DNA of 64,000 nucleotides from Dactylis glomerata (taxonomy: Eukaryota > Streptophyta > Magnoliopsida > Poales > Poaceae): positions 6,506,852-6,570,851 of the forward strand of contig QXEO01000464.1 of assembly GCA_007115705.1 (NCBI GenBank). The letters are read 5' to 3'. The notes beneath the pieces were generated by a model, which was not told the origin of the DNA, searched no databases, and saw only the letters and a list, made by a program, of their open reading frames with translations. The position numbers and the translations under genes were made by a program. Of the stretch, positions 12,885-23,038 are shown in pieces. Each line of letters opens with the position of its first letter. The stretch's first letter is position 1.

Positions 12885-14555
12885 TGATACGTCTCAAACG
12901 TATCTATAATTTTTGATGCTCCATGCTTGTTTTTACACCATTTGCCTATTGTTTTGTTACACTTAGTGGCATTTTTATACATTTTCCGGAACTAACCTAT
13001 TAACGAAGTGCCACAGTGCCAGTTTCCTGTTTTCTGCTGTTTTTGTGTTTCAGAAGTGATACACAGGAAATATTCTCGGAATTGGACGAAACAGGTTCCT
13101 GAAGTCTTATATCACGGGGAAGCCTCCAGAGATCAGAAGAAGTGAAGGAGGGGAGCCACGTGGCCCCCACACATAGGGGCGGTGCGGCCAGGCCCCTGGC
13201 CGCGCCGGGCCCGTGTGAGGGGCCGTGGTCCCTCCTCTGACAGCTCCCTTTCGCCTACATATACCCCCTGACGAGAAAAACCTAAGGCCCCGATCAGTTT
13301 TCCAGAATACATCGCGATCCGCCGCCGCCGTCGACCCGAAGATCGGGAGGGTCCAGAAGCTCTTCCCGGCACCCTGCCGGAGAGGGGAATCGCCACCGGA
13401 GGTCTCCTTCATCGCCATGATTGCCTCCGGAGCGATGAGTGAGTAGTCTACCTTGGACTATGGGTCCATAGCAGTAGCTAGATGGTTGTCTTCTCCACCA
13501 TGTGCTTCATGTTTAGATCTCATGAGCTGCCCTACATGATTGAGATCACTGTTATGTAATTCTATGATGTTGGTTTGTTGGGATCCGATGAATATTGGTG
13601 TTTATGATTAAGTTGTTGTACTGAATTATATCTTTTGTTATCTCTATGTTGTTTATGATCTTGCATGCTCTCCGTTGTTAGTAGCTATCTTGGCCGAGTA
13701 GTTGCTAGTGACTCCAAGAGGGGGTATTTATGCTCGATAGTGGGTTCATGTCTCTATTTCACCTGGGGGAGTGACAGAAACCTCTAAGGTGGTAGATGTG
13801 CTGTTGCTACTAGGGAGAAAACAACATTCATATGCTCAAGGGCATATGCTTTGTTTACATTACACACTTTGCTTAATGCAATTATCTGTTGTTCGCAACT
13901 TAATACTTCTAGGGTGTTCGGATGATATCCCCGGGGGTGGATTATTAGTCATAGATGCAGTTGGATGGCGGTCTATGTATTTTGTTGTAATGCCCAGAGT
14001 AAATCTCATAGTGATCTTCTTGACATAACACGTTATCTTTATTCTATCAATTGCCCAACTGTAATTTGTTTACCCAGCATGTTATTTTATCTATGGAGAG
14101 ACACCACTAGTGAACTGTGGACCCCGGTCCTATTTTAATCATATTGCAATCACCTGTTTACTTTTCCCGCACTGTTTACTTTATTCGCATACTCTACTGT
14201 TTTCCACTCGATACGCTCATAACCTTTGCTTCAAGCAAACCGGTGAGATTGACAACCTCATCGCAAGTTGGGAACAAAGTATTTGTTTGTGTGTGTGCAG
14301 GTTCCGCGTTGCTGCTGGCCGAAGACGAGTCAACAAGTATCGTTAACGGCGCCCTTGTTGGAGTGTCACTAAGCCAGTGCGCATCACCTTCAGTCGTCAC
14401 CGTCTCTCCTCTTCAAGATCGACATTAAACCTTGGTTTCTTAACTGAGGAAAAACTTGCTGCTACACTCATCATACCTTCCTCTTGGGGTTCCCAACGGG
14501 CTGGTTATTCACCACGCACAAGGACTGTCTGCAACAACATTCATTTAGAGTAGCA
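12885..14555 (+). mobile_element. 3' LTR of the complete element
   Basis: It has the same ends and exact length as 7497-9167. It is followed at 14556-14560 by AGTAC, the partner of the duplication at 7492-7496. Sequence similarity between the two LTRs stops abruptly at 9167/14555, which fixes the boundary. Confidence 0.92.
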
Positions 14556-14560
14556 AGTAC

Positions 14561-15869
14561 TCTAATAGATCTTCTTTCACATGCATCAAGTAACTTGAGG
14601 ATTATGCAATTCCTAATGCAACAATCTGTGTTGAGCCTCAACAATTTCCATATGATAAGTAATAAGTGTAAACATTCATCTTTGTGGATTCTTACCATAC
14701 ATGATGAAGATTATGAGATGTATGACCAGGGGGAATAAGTTTCACTACCTAATGTAAATAGAATCTTATTGGCAAGCCAATGGATTTCTATTTTTCAAAT
14801 TATGATATAAAGCATCTTGGCAACGCCTTGTACTTTTATTGTATTGGCGCTCACCAAGATATTGGTCCAAAAGGGGTATATGTACTATTATAATGACATA
14901 TGTTGATAGAGTATGAGAGAAAATTATTATGCACTAATACTCTATCTCACCTGCTATTCAAGTTAAGGGTGATAAAGGTGGACATTTTAATATCCAAAGG
15001 AACCATTTTAAACTGATCAGATAATGTTGGTTTCTTATGCTTCAGCTGTTAGAAGCAACATGTGTTGTCAAATATGAACACACCCTATATATGATCGGGA
15101 TAATTGGAAAATATAAAATAAGTCCAAAAGTGGACCACCGGAGAGGCCACCAAAAGGTCATGCATTTAATGCAAGACAATAAGGTTTACATGCTCAAGAA
15201 TAAGAAGTCTGGTAACCTCAGTATTGTGGGTTATTTAGACATTAGTTTTTGCGTGATGTGTGGATATTGAAGTTTCCACGTCATGTTAATCCTCACCCTC
15301 ACATGTGAAGCTATATCGTGTAAAAGCTCCAAAATAAAATTTATGTCATCAAGAATGATGCAAACTATTATCTGGCATGTTAAGAGGCTATCGGGCAGGT
15401 TATATGTCAAAAAGGTTTTTCCTGTGGTAGACAACATTTGAAAACCAGTTACTGCATCATGAACATGCAGCTTTCTATGCGAATAACAACGAGTCAAATG
15501 GTGTAGCCAAAAGCCATGGACAATATATTTTATGTTGTGAAAGATAGAATCCAGGATCAAACCATTAATGTTAAGCATATGCATATGATTTATATGTTTT
15601 ACGGATCCATTTATTAAAGGCTTACCACCCAATATTTATCTCGCTAGCATGGGTGGCTTGAAAGCCTCTTTTGATTCTAGCAATAAGGACCATCAAATAA
15701 TCCAACTCCCGTAAAGTATTATGTTTTCCATTTCAAGATAGGGCAATGCGCTATAACTAATGAGGTTCAATGCTATTTTCTTTAGGCATTGCAACACATT
15801 AGTTTGGTGTATTTTTCTATTGCGAGTGGGGCTTATGATGTTTGTTAACCTTATAATCTAGGGGGAGGA
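14561..15869 (+). pseudogene. Decayed Copia retrotransposon pol (RT end and RNase H)
   Basis: Translated pieces match the C-terminal pol region of Copia elements. Around 15090-15260 the frame reads VMHLMQDNKVYML and then GNLSIVGYLDISF, corresponding to the connection/RNase H stretch that in Copia families ends in VGYSDSDF. The expected aspartate and alanine context has drifted. Around 15540-15640 the frames contain DRIQDQTINVKH and DPFIKGLPP, the usual RNase H C-terminus. Frames shift and stops intervene, so this is a relic. Its 5' part is not recognisable but may include the sequence at 4403-7491, making this the substrate into which the newer retrotransposons jumped. Confidence 0.7.
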
Positions 15870-16046
15870 TGTTGGAATAGATCTTCGATTACAACAACCA
15901 GAGAGATAAAAGGGGAGGAAACCCTCCACGCACATGCCCTAATTGTGGGCATTGACTCCAACGTCTTTGGACTAGGTCCCGTCTCCCACGCACCTGATAT
16001 ATAAGAGAAAGAAAAACCCATGTGGGCTATGACGACAAACGGTAAG
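15870..16046 (+). mobile_element. Start of the Copia 3' LTR, truncated
   Basis: The purine tract AGGGGGAGGA at 15860-15869 is followed by TGTTGGAATAG, a usual Copia LTR start, right downstream of the RNase H remnant. The sequence continues with a TATA-like ATATATAAGAG near 15998 and is then interrupted by the TTAGAGCATCTCCAGC end of another element at about 16049. Confidence 0.6.
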
Positions 16047-16048
16047 GT

Positions 16049-16815
16049 TGTTAGAGCATCTCCAGCCACGAGCCCGACGAGGCCCCCGGCACCCTTTTTT
16101 CATCCGGACGGTGAAAAACGGCCCAGTCGCGTCCCCGGTTCCTCGATTTCGCTCGGATTTTGGTCTTCATCCATCCGGCGAGCCCAGGCCATCCCCGGCC
16201 TTCCGGGAAGCGCTCGAGGACTCCAGACGAAAGCAATGCGCGCGAAACAGCGAGGAAACTTCTCGCGCATCGTGTGCCCCCCCATGCGCGAAACGGCGAG
16301 GAAACAGCGAGGGGGCGTGCACCTCGTCGCCGCCGCGCAACCGCAAGCGGAAGCCGAGCAAGGACGACACCAAGGCCGCGTCCGACCTCGCCGACGTGGA
16401 GGCCGCGCGCGCCGAGGAAGCGACGATGCGCGAGGCGATCGCCAAGTCGCTCGCCGATCTCGTCCCCGTCGAGAACACCATGCCGATGGACGCGGTGCTC
16501 GCCTGGTCCAGCCAGGACTGGGAGAGGGAGCAGGTGGAGCAGCAGCGGCGGATGCTCGACCTGGCGCAGGCGCGGCGCCGCGCCGAAGCCACCGCTCTAC
16601 CGGCCAGAGGCGTGCCGGTCGTCAAGCTGGAAGACTCCATCGACGATGACCTGTACCGGCCTACGCCGCCGCGCTTCGGCGACGCTGGACAGGGGTCCAG
16701 CCGTTGGACCCCCGGCCAGATCAACCAGCAAGCGCCGCCGCAGGACGACAGCGGCGACTCCAGCAACGACGAGGGCGGCGACTACACGCGTTTCTACCAC
16801 CATTTCGGCATGTAG
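16049..16815 (+). pseudogene. Harbinger-like transposon end with a coding remnant
   Basis: The left edge TTA-GAGCATCTCCAGCC resembles PIF/Harbinger inverted ends next to a TTA target, as in the element at 27628. The following GC-rich DNA is open to a stop at 16813-16815. The C-terminal part contains VPVVKLEDSIDDDLYRP, then GDAGQGSSRW and an acidic tail ending YTRFYHHFGM, the look of a transposon-associated grass protein rather than a host enzyme. No ATG heads the upstream frame; the first good in-frame methionine starts MREAIAKSLADL near 16424. I do not see the matching right inverted end. Likely a truncated non-autonomous element; the protein function is unknown. Confidence 0.45.
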
Positions 16816-16837
16816 AACGCGTGTTATTAGTTTAGGT

Positions 16838-16872
16838 TAGGCCGAATTCAAATATATTACGAATTCGGCCTA
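16838..16872 (+). other. Perfect 12-bp stem hairpin after the transposon frame
   Basis: TAGGCCGAATTC (16838-16849) and GAATTCGGCCTA (16861-16872) are exact inverted repeats separated by 11 bases. The hairpin sits 22 bases after the stop codon at 16815. It may be a transcript-end or subterminal transposon structure; the function is inferred only from position. Confidence 0.5.
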
Positions 16873-16896
16873 TATATGTAAAAGCAAAATAGCCTC

Positions 16897-18140
16897 CTAC
16901 CACCGGTGGTAGCTATGCACCCACCATCCACCATTAGATTCTCTATAGGGAGCATGACTTTTTCTACCGAGAGCACAAGATTTAACAGAAGAGAAAGCAA
17001 CGGCGTTTGCATGCATATCCCCATCTCTCACCACCTCTCAACATAGCCACCCCAACACACTACACCATGCAACCTATTAGATTATCCACTCAAACTAACC
17101 ACACACACACCTACTACACCATCCACTCAACCCATCCATTCAAAGCCACCACACCATGTTACCATACAAACAAACCATCTCATCTCACCACTCCCATTGT
17201 GTACTCATAGCTGCCGTCTCCTTTTCTATTTAGCATTTCTCTGATACATAATCGTTTTCATACCATAGTTTAGTAGGGTATCAAATTTTTTTTGCCGGTG
17301 AAGCATGCTATAGAGACGATACTTACGTCGAAGGCAGTGTCTACCGCTTTAGCTGGGGGGCTAGTTTTTTGTTTCTCGCAACATAAATTGGCATGATCTG
17401 ACCGGCTTCGTTTTAGTTGGACAGTGGCGGGTGGTGTAGCTTGGCAAACCGGCTTCTCTTGGACCAGCCCACGTCGGTATACAACCTCGCTGTCTTCTCT
17501 TGGCTGCAAGGCATGGTAGTAGAGCTGTTAGAAAAAATAAATAACTGGTGTCTGCGATCTAAACATGTAAGGATTATGTTCGGCCTCCCGCTGCTCCACT
17601 CTCGCATTGTCATCTCTATATGTAGTGGCAGCTGTGAGATAATGGCGGGAAAAGGAAGACCATAACATTCGCGCCAACAAAATAAATCCCGCCAAAACTA
17701 TATATGGCTTAGCAAGATGGTTATATCACATGGCATGTCTAGGTGGTTACTTCGTTAGGAGAGTGTGCAAGGCAACTAGGCATGTCATTCCCGAAATCAC
17801 CACCTGCTCGGTTAGGAAAACATGCAAGGCAACTCGGCGGGTTACTTGGTTAGGAGAGTGTGTAAGGCAACTAGGTATGGCATGTCCAAAATCACCACCT
17901 GCCCGGTTAGGAAAATGTGCATGGCAACTCAGCATGGCATGTCCCAAATCACCACCTGCTCTAGCCATCCACAGTTGTCATCCTAAGTAGCCATTCAGAA
18001 GTACCATATGCATGTAACAAACGGAAGCATTTCATCCGTTATCACCATCATCTCCTGCCCTCTACATCGCATGCGGTAGTAATATGATGCTCACACAATT
18101 CAAGGACTATGCATACATGCATAGCTACCACCGGTGGTAG
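16897..18140. mobile_element. 1.24-kb element with palindromic terminal inverted repeats
   Basis: The 23 bases at 16897-16919 are the exact reverse complement of 18118-18140. The outer 16 bases of each end, CTACCACCGGTGGTAG, are themselves a perfect palindrome. CACCGGTG at both ends is a direct repeat and could be an 8-bp target duplication, with GTAGCTATGCA as the true inverted end. The interior has no convincing gene; it includes a CA-rich stretch near 17010-17210 and a minisatellite near 17744-17960. It is a non-autonomous DNA transposon by structure; the superfamily is uncertain. Confidence 0.65.
17744..17960. repeat. Minisatellite inside the palindrome-ended element
   Basis: A unit of roughly 95 bases, containing GTTAGGA, CAAGGCAACTAGG and AAATCACCACCTGC, occurs twice in tandem plus a partial copy. 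Within it the half-unit starting GGTTAGGA also repeats. Confidence 0.7.
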
Positions 18141-19600
18141 CAAATCTGCGTTTATATATATACTCAACGTATCTCCGTAAGTCAATTTTCAGAAAATGCG
18201 GTTTTCCCGTATCACCGTATCCGTATCCCCGTATTTGTATCCCCGTACCATGCAACATAGCCGACCTCAAGCCGATGGACCACTTCCTCCGGCTGGCATC
18301 GTCCATGGTTCCTCTCTAGAATTTATGTGCAGGCACTTTGTTTGGTGATTTCGGTAGGGACCAAATGATTTCACAGGGGGCACCGTTTCCAATTTCTTTG
18401 TGAATTATGAGCTGGTTCTTTTCATTAGTCCATGGATTTCCTTTTTGTGCTTCCGATTAACCTTATCTTTATTGTTAGCTCCTGGTTTCAACTGGTAGAT
18501 GTCAATGGAAAAGAACTTCACGTTTGGTAGATATCATCATCAACTGAACCATCTTCCTTCCATTTCTATGCTTTGCTCCTAAGTTCTTGTTGAATAATCT
18601 AGAGAATAATCATGACTAATCGACATTTATTCTAGGATGCTGATCCTGCATCGTTGGGTATAGGATGCATGTTACTGAAAGTATTTGACCATGGATTTAA
18701 ATCAACAACCGTGGCATGTTTTCTTTAGTTTAGATCTTGATTTCCTGGATTTCTCTCCTTTTCTTGGGTTTCTCCCCTCTCCAGCTTACGAATTTCAGTG
18801 CTGAGACTCAAAGGCCTATCTCCACCGCCTGCCACCAGGAAGGTAAGTGCCGGCGGCGCTCCTGCACATCTACTCCGACCTGCAGCTCATCTACCTTAAA
18901 CCACGTTGGCGGCGTCTCTGCATCAGGATGGGCTACACCATGCATGCATCTAGTAGGCACGGGAATTCATTATCTATCTGTAAGTTATTCCCTAATCTCT
19001 CTGCTCAAAGCTAATTAGGTGTTCTTATTGCAATCAGCGTATGTTAATGTTCACCCTAATGTTGATTAAGATCTAACAATTTGTATGTTCCTTGTGCAGT
19101 TGTACTAGCCAGAGGCATTTGCACTTTTCCATTAATAATAAAATATAAATATTTCTTCAAACGTTTTAGTACAAGTTGCACATCAGTTTTATGTACCTCA
19201 CTGGAGCCACATAAGTTGTTTTTTGAAAAGTAAGGATGTCACACTACAAGGCAGCGTCAAATTAATATATGCATAGCACCAGGCTGTCCTGAAATTCAGT
19301 GTCCACTCTGCTCTGCTCAGCTCAGCTGGGCAGTTCCACAGTACCAGGTCGACCCTCATCACCGAAGAAACATCATACAGTTGAGTGAGGTTGTTCATAT
19401 GGCATACATGTTTCTCATGCACATAACAACCCTATTAATATTGTTCATGCCTACAGAACAGCTAATCCTGCCAACTCCGAGAGCACCAATCAGGGGTAAT
19501 TATAATCTGCTCAACGTCAACAGTAGCAAATAAACACAAGGACTAGACGAGTTTGGTTTGGTTGTCCATCCAATTGCCAGAATCCACCAAAATGGATGTT
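18141..19600. other. Unassigned intergenic DNA and probable importin 3' flank
   Basis: No gene is supported. CCGTATC repeats imperfectly at 18208-18246. The part from about 19130 to 19647 lies downstream of the importin stop on the minus strand and is probably its 3' UTR or flank; no transcript end can be fixed. The open frame at 18737-19018 has no recognisable product. Confidence 0.4.
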
Positions 19601-19647
19601 GCTGTCCTTACATGCATCTTCCCAAAAAAGAACAAGATCTAGATCAG

Positions 19648-19756
19648 TCATAGTACTTTGTCTTTAGTTCCAAAATCAGTCCCTGTGTCCATGACTCCAC
19701 CATAACCAAACTTTGATAACAAATCATCTGCAGCGGATATCACGACGCTTGCATCC
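19648..19756 (-). CDS. Importin subunit beta-1, last coding exon
   Basis: On the minus strand a CTTTCAG acceptor is followed by GGATGCAAGC. The frame joins the main exon donor at 23039 in phase and gives DASVVISAADDLLSKFGYGG, ending DFGTKDKVL and TGA at 19648-19650. This replaces the non-importin tail seen when the main exon is read through its donor. The 3.3-kb intron between them is large because of inserted repeats. Confidence 0.8.
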
Positions 19757-19812
19757 CTGAAAGATTGCATATATTGATAAGGAACAGAAACATTAAACTA
19801 TATACTACAAGA

Positions 19813-19915
19813 TACAAGAGCAAGGCAACTAATTTAAATGATGGCATGTGCAAATAATCATAAGGAAACAAGAGCAAAGCACGCATATAAGAAACAAGAA
19901 CAAGGCAACTGAAAT
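19813..19915. repeat. Isolated copies of the importin-intron minisatellite
   Basis: ACAAGAGCAAGGCAACTAAT followed by ATGATGGCATGTG and AATAATCATA matches the unit repeated at 22513-23010. One complete and one partial unit are present, 2.6 kb from the main array. Confidence 0.7.
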
Positions 19916-22170
19916 TATACACCGTCTGTCCTATAATATAAGATGTTATTACAACCAATCATGGGATCGAGAGATTAATTTCTTTACTTCCAGGTGAGTA
20001 TTACTAGCCTATTTTCTTACCAAATTTTGTGTGCTTAGCACAAGATTAGACTGAAACATTCTAGGAATTCTATTAAGTATATCAGTAAAACTGAACCACC
20101 TAGGGCCGCTCACAGCGATTTGGTACACACAACCGTCCGATCATTGGTTTGGACGTTTCAGATCTTTCCATCGTTACAACAAGAGGCACTGTGCTTTTTT
20201 TCCCCAACGCCCGTTACAGCCTGTCCAACATAACAGGGCTGCTGCTCCGGAAATCGACCTACGTGACTTCTCGTTAACCAGGCCGAGACAGCCCAACCCG
20301 CTCGGTTGCTTTGGGCCTCTATTTCTGCGCAACTCCCTCTGTCTGGTGTTTCTCTCATCGCACCCGAACTCACCTGGTCTCTCTTTACCGAGAGACGAGC
20401 CCTAGGTGCTCAGCCGCCACACAACGGTCGCCATCCCGATCGCCACTTTCTGGTTCCTTTGTCAGCCCTCACCAGTCACCACCCGCTTACTCCCGCACCA
20501 ACATCAGTTCACCGTCATCACCATGTTCAGGAAGACCACCTAAATCGGTTCAATGTCGTCACCATGCTGAGGACGACCGTGGAGGAGGCGAAGAAATTAT
20601 GGGATGAAGGGGGATGTCTCGGGAGCACTGGAGTAGCGTGGCACCAACCATCTCCCCGGCAGTGTTGACTCTGACGTCTGCGTGCAAACCCTCCACACTA
20701 CATCCCCTGGAACTCTTCATCTCCTAGGCTATTGGGTGGGTTGGTTTCCCCGACACCCGTTGTACTGCTCAATGCTGCACTCCTCTTGGCGTCAGTGGTG
20801 GCAACCTCCATGTGCTATCGCCGGCTGAATGCGTTTCGTGTATTGGTCAGGTTGTGAATCAGGAAGTAGTGCAACTTCAACTATATTTTTCACCTATTTT
20901 CTGGTCAGATGGCCTTTCGGCCTTTGCCCTAGAGCTGTTTCATGAAATTCCAATGATGGTGATGTGCAAAGATGTTCCCAGCGTTAGCATTCCTTGATAA
21001 TTATAACCTAAGGTAGATGCCTTGGTTGTCACAACTAAACTTTGCCTTCTGATATTCCCATCATTTTTTACAGCGGACGGCGCAAAGATGTCAGTGACAT
21101 CCTTCACCGTGTGGCTCCTATCTCTCTCTCTTCTCATGGCAGCACGGCGCCGCCATCTGTGAGGGGGCTCATGGTGTTGCCAGGTGCTGATTTCTGTGTT
21201 CAAGTGAAAAGAAGTTGATTTTTGTGATTTATTCGCGATGCTTCCCGTACTGCTTACTCAGGACGACACCATCAACGTATTCATCACCTCCCAGCTCTCA
21301 TGTTTGTTCTGCCTACAAAAAGCTATTGCACTGCCTGCAAATGTCTTTTTTGTTGTTGCTTATTTGTGTTGTTGTAAACTGCAGAGTGAGTTATGGATGC
21401 TGTAGATGATTGCCGCGGTCATCATGAGTGCTCAAGTGCTGGAAACTCAATATTATGACTGGCTTCAAGGTCATCAAGAAGGGGCATGTGTGGCTATGAT
21501 TACTCCATATCCTATTGATTCTTTTCCATCCTAATTGAACTCAAATGGTCACCCCAGTGATTGATAGTTGTTGGTGTTTCAGCACGATTAAGGACAGGAA
21601 TGACAATATCAAGCTGGATGTCAAAACTGTGACTTCGAAGTTTAATTTTAAAGTCAACAGAAACATGGGTGTGGTTTGCGTCTTTGGTTTCGTTGGAATG
21701 TGGGTCCAGATCCACTTTACTCTTGCATGGTTGTATTACTGAAGTTACTTTGTCAACCAAGTAGACTACGGAAGATTCAGTTTGCCCTTGATATAAGTCT
21801 AATCCCTACCAAAGTAAGGCTGCGCAGGATATATCTAAGGTATTCTGTAGAAGGATAAAGTTAATAAATGTTAGCTTGCTGCTATGGTATACAAAAAAGA
21901 GATCTGGATGCACGGTATAAATGTTGTCTTCTCTGTATGTCATTTGCAACCTCCTATTGGAAATTAGAGTTTTTTGCGCTTTTTTGGGAAGTTTGTACTC
22001 AAATCATTCATGATTATTGTACCTATGATCATTTACATTTATATTTCTTCATGCATATGTACAATGAAACTTTTGCAATACTGAGTGTTTTATCTACCAG
22101 AGATATCTTATATGGCTTTTCTAGCAATGTCATGTTTTTCTTCTATTCCTGAACAGTGAATACTCACTAA

Positions 22171-22461
22171 GGCCTTGTTTACTTTTAGGGTATTTGAGGG
22201 GATGAGAGGGGATTATTTCGTATCCCGAAATTTCCCCGATAGGTTGTTTACTAGTCCGGGTTTTGCGGGGATAATCCCGGGAAATCCCCACAAATTCCCT
22301 CAACTCTAGTGTATTTTTGGCTAGATTAAAAACTCTACATCATGGTAGAGTATTTTTGGGAAGGAGTATTTGAGGGGTTTTAAAAGTATTGGGTGAACAC
22401 CAAATCCCCACATATCCCCACATTTTTCGGGGGTGGAAATACCGGAGAAGTAAACAAGGCC
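22171..22461. mobile_element. Tourist-like MITE (291 bp) with TAA target duplication
   Basis: The left end GGCCTTGTTTACTTTTAGGG and the right end, whose reverse complement reads GGCCTTGTTTACTTCTCCGG, are terminal inverted repeats. TAA flanks the element at 22168-22170 and 22462-22464. Size, TAA duplication and ends fit the Tourist/Harbinger type. Confidence 0.85.
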
Positions 22462-22512
22462 TAACGCAATGAGAAATGTAAATTGACATACTGTGAAACC
22501 CAAATGAACCAC

Positions 22513-23010
22513 GAGCAAGGCAACTGATAAAAATGATGGCATGTGGTAATTATCATATGGATCACCCGTATAAGAAACAAGAGCATGGGAACTGATTAAA
22601 ATGATGGCATGTGCTAATAATCATATGGAGCAGTCACCCATACAAGAACCAAGGGCAAGGCAACTGATTAAAGTGATGGAATGTGCTAATAATCATATGA
22701 AGCAGTCACCCATATAAGAAACAAGAGAATGGCAACTGATTAAAATGATGGCAAGACAGCATGTGCTAATAATCATATGGAGCAGACATCCATGTAATAA
22801 ACAAGAGCAAAGGCAGCTGATCAAAATGATGGCATGTGCTAATGATCATATGGAGCAGACATCCATATAACAAACAAGAGCAAGGCAACTAATGAAAATG
22901 ATGGCATGTGGAACTAATCATATGGAGCAGACACCCATACAACAAACAAGAGCAAGGCAACTAATTAAAAATGATAGCATGTGCTAATGATCATATGTAA
23001 CAGACAACCA
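22513..23010. repeat. About 70-bp minisatellite, roughly seven copies, beside the importin donor site
   Basis: Each unit reads approximately GAGCAAGGCAACTGATTAAA, then ATGATGGCATGTGCTAATAA and TCATATGGAGCAG...CCCATA...AAGAAACAA. Copies differ by substitutions and small indels. The array ends within about 30 bases of the splice donor of the main importin exon. Confidence 0.85.
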
Positions 23011-23038
23011 AAAATAAGGCATTGACCATAATGTGCAC

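Larger units (their letters stand above)
7497..14555 (+). mobile_element. Complete non-autonomous LTR retrotransposon (tRNA-Asp primed)
   Basis: Two LTRs of identical length (1,671 bp) start TGATACGTCTCAAACG and end AGAGTAGCA. The 5-bp direct repeat AGTAC flanks the element at 7492-7496 and 14556-14560. A primer site complementary to tRNA-Asp lies just inside the 5' LTR and a purine tract just before the 3' LTR. The 3.7-kb interior has one short open frame and about 3 kb without coding potential; no protease, reverse transcriptase or integrase is present. It must therefore depend on an autonomous relative. The tRNA-Asp primer is characteristic of Athila-like Gypsy elements, so that affiliation is likely but unproven. 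In the first 370 bp the LTRs differ at seven sites, so the insertion is fairly recent. Confidence 0.92.
19757..23038 (-). other. Last intron of the importin gene, repeat-rich
   Basis: The intron is bounded by AG-GTGCAC at 23039/23038 and CTTTCAG-GG at 19757/19756. It contains two minisatellite blocks, a 291-bp Tourist-like MITE and a Stowaway-like fragment (TCCTATAATATAAGATG near 19928). About 2 kb at 20100-22160 remains unassigned: the part near 20306-20668 has an open plus-strand frame without recognisable domains. Confidence 0.65.

Noticed and set aside
16049..16815. GC-rich block considered as bacterial contamination or horizontal transfer
   Set aside because: It begins with a Harbinger-like end beside TTA and its protein tail has the look of a grass transposon protein; GC richness is normal for such elements.
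20306..20668. Plus-strand frame of 120 codons inside the importin intron
   Set aside because: Low complexity, no domain, no partner exon that I could define; retained only as unassigned DNA.
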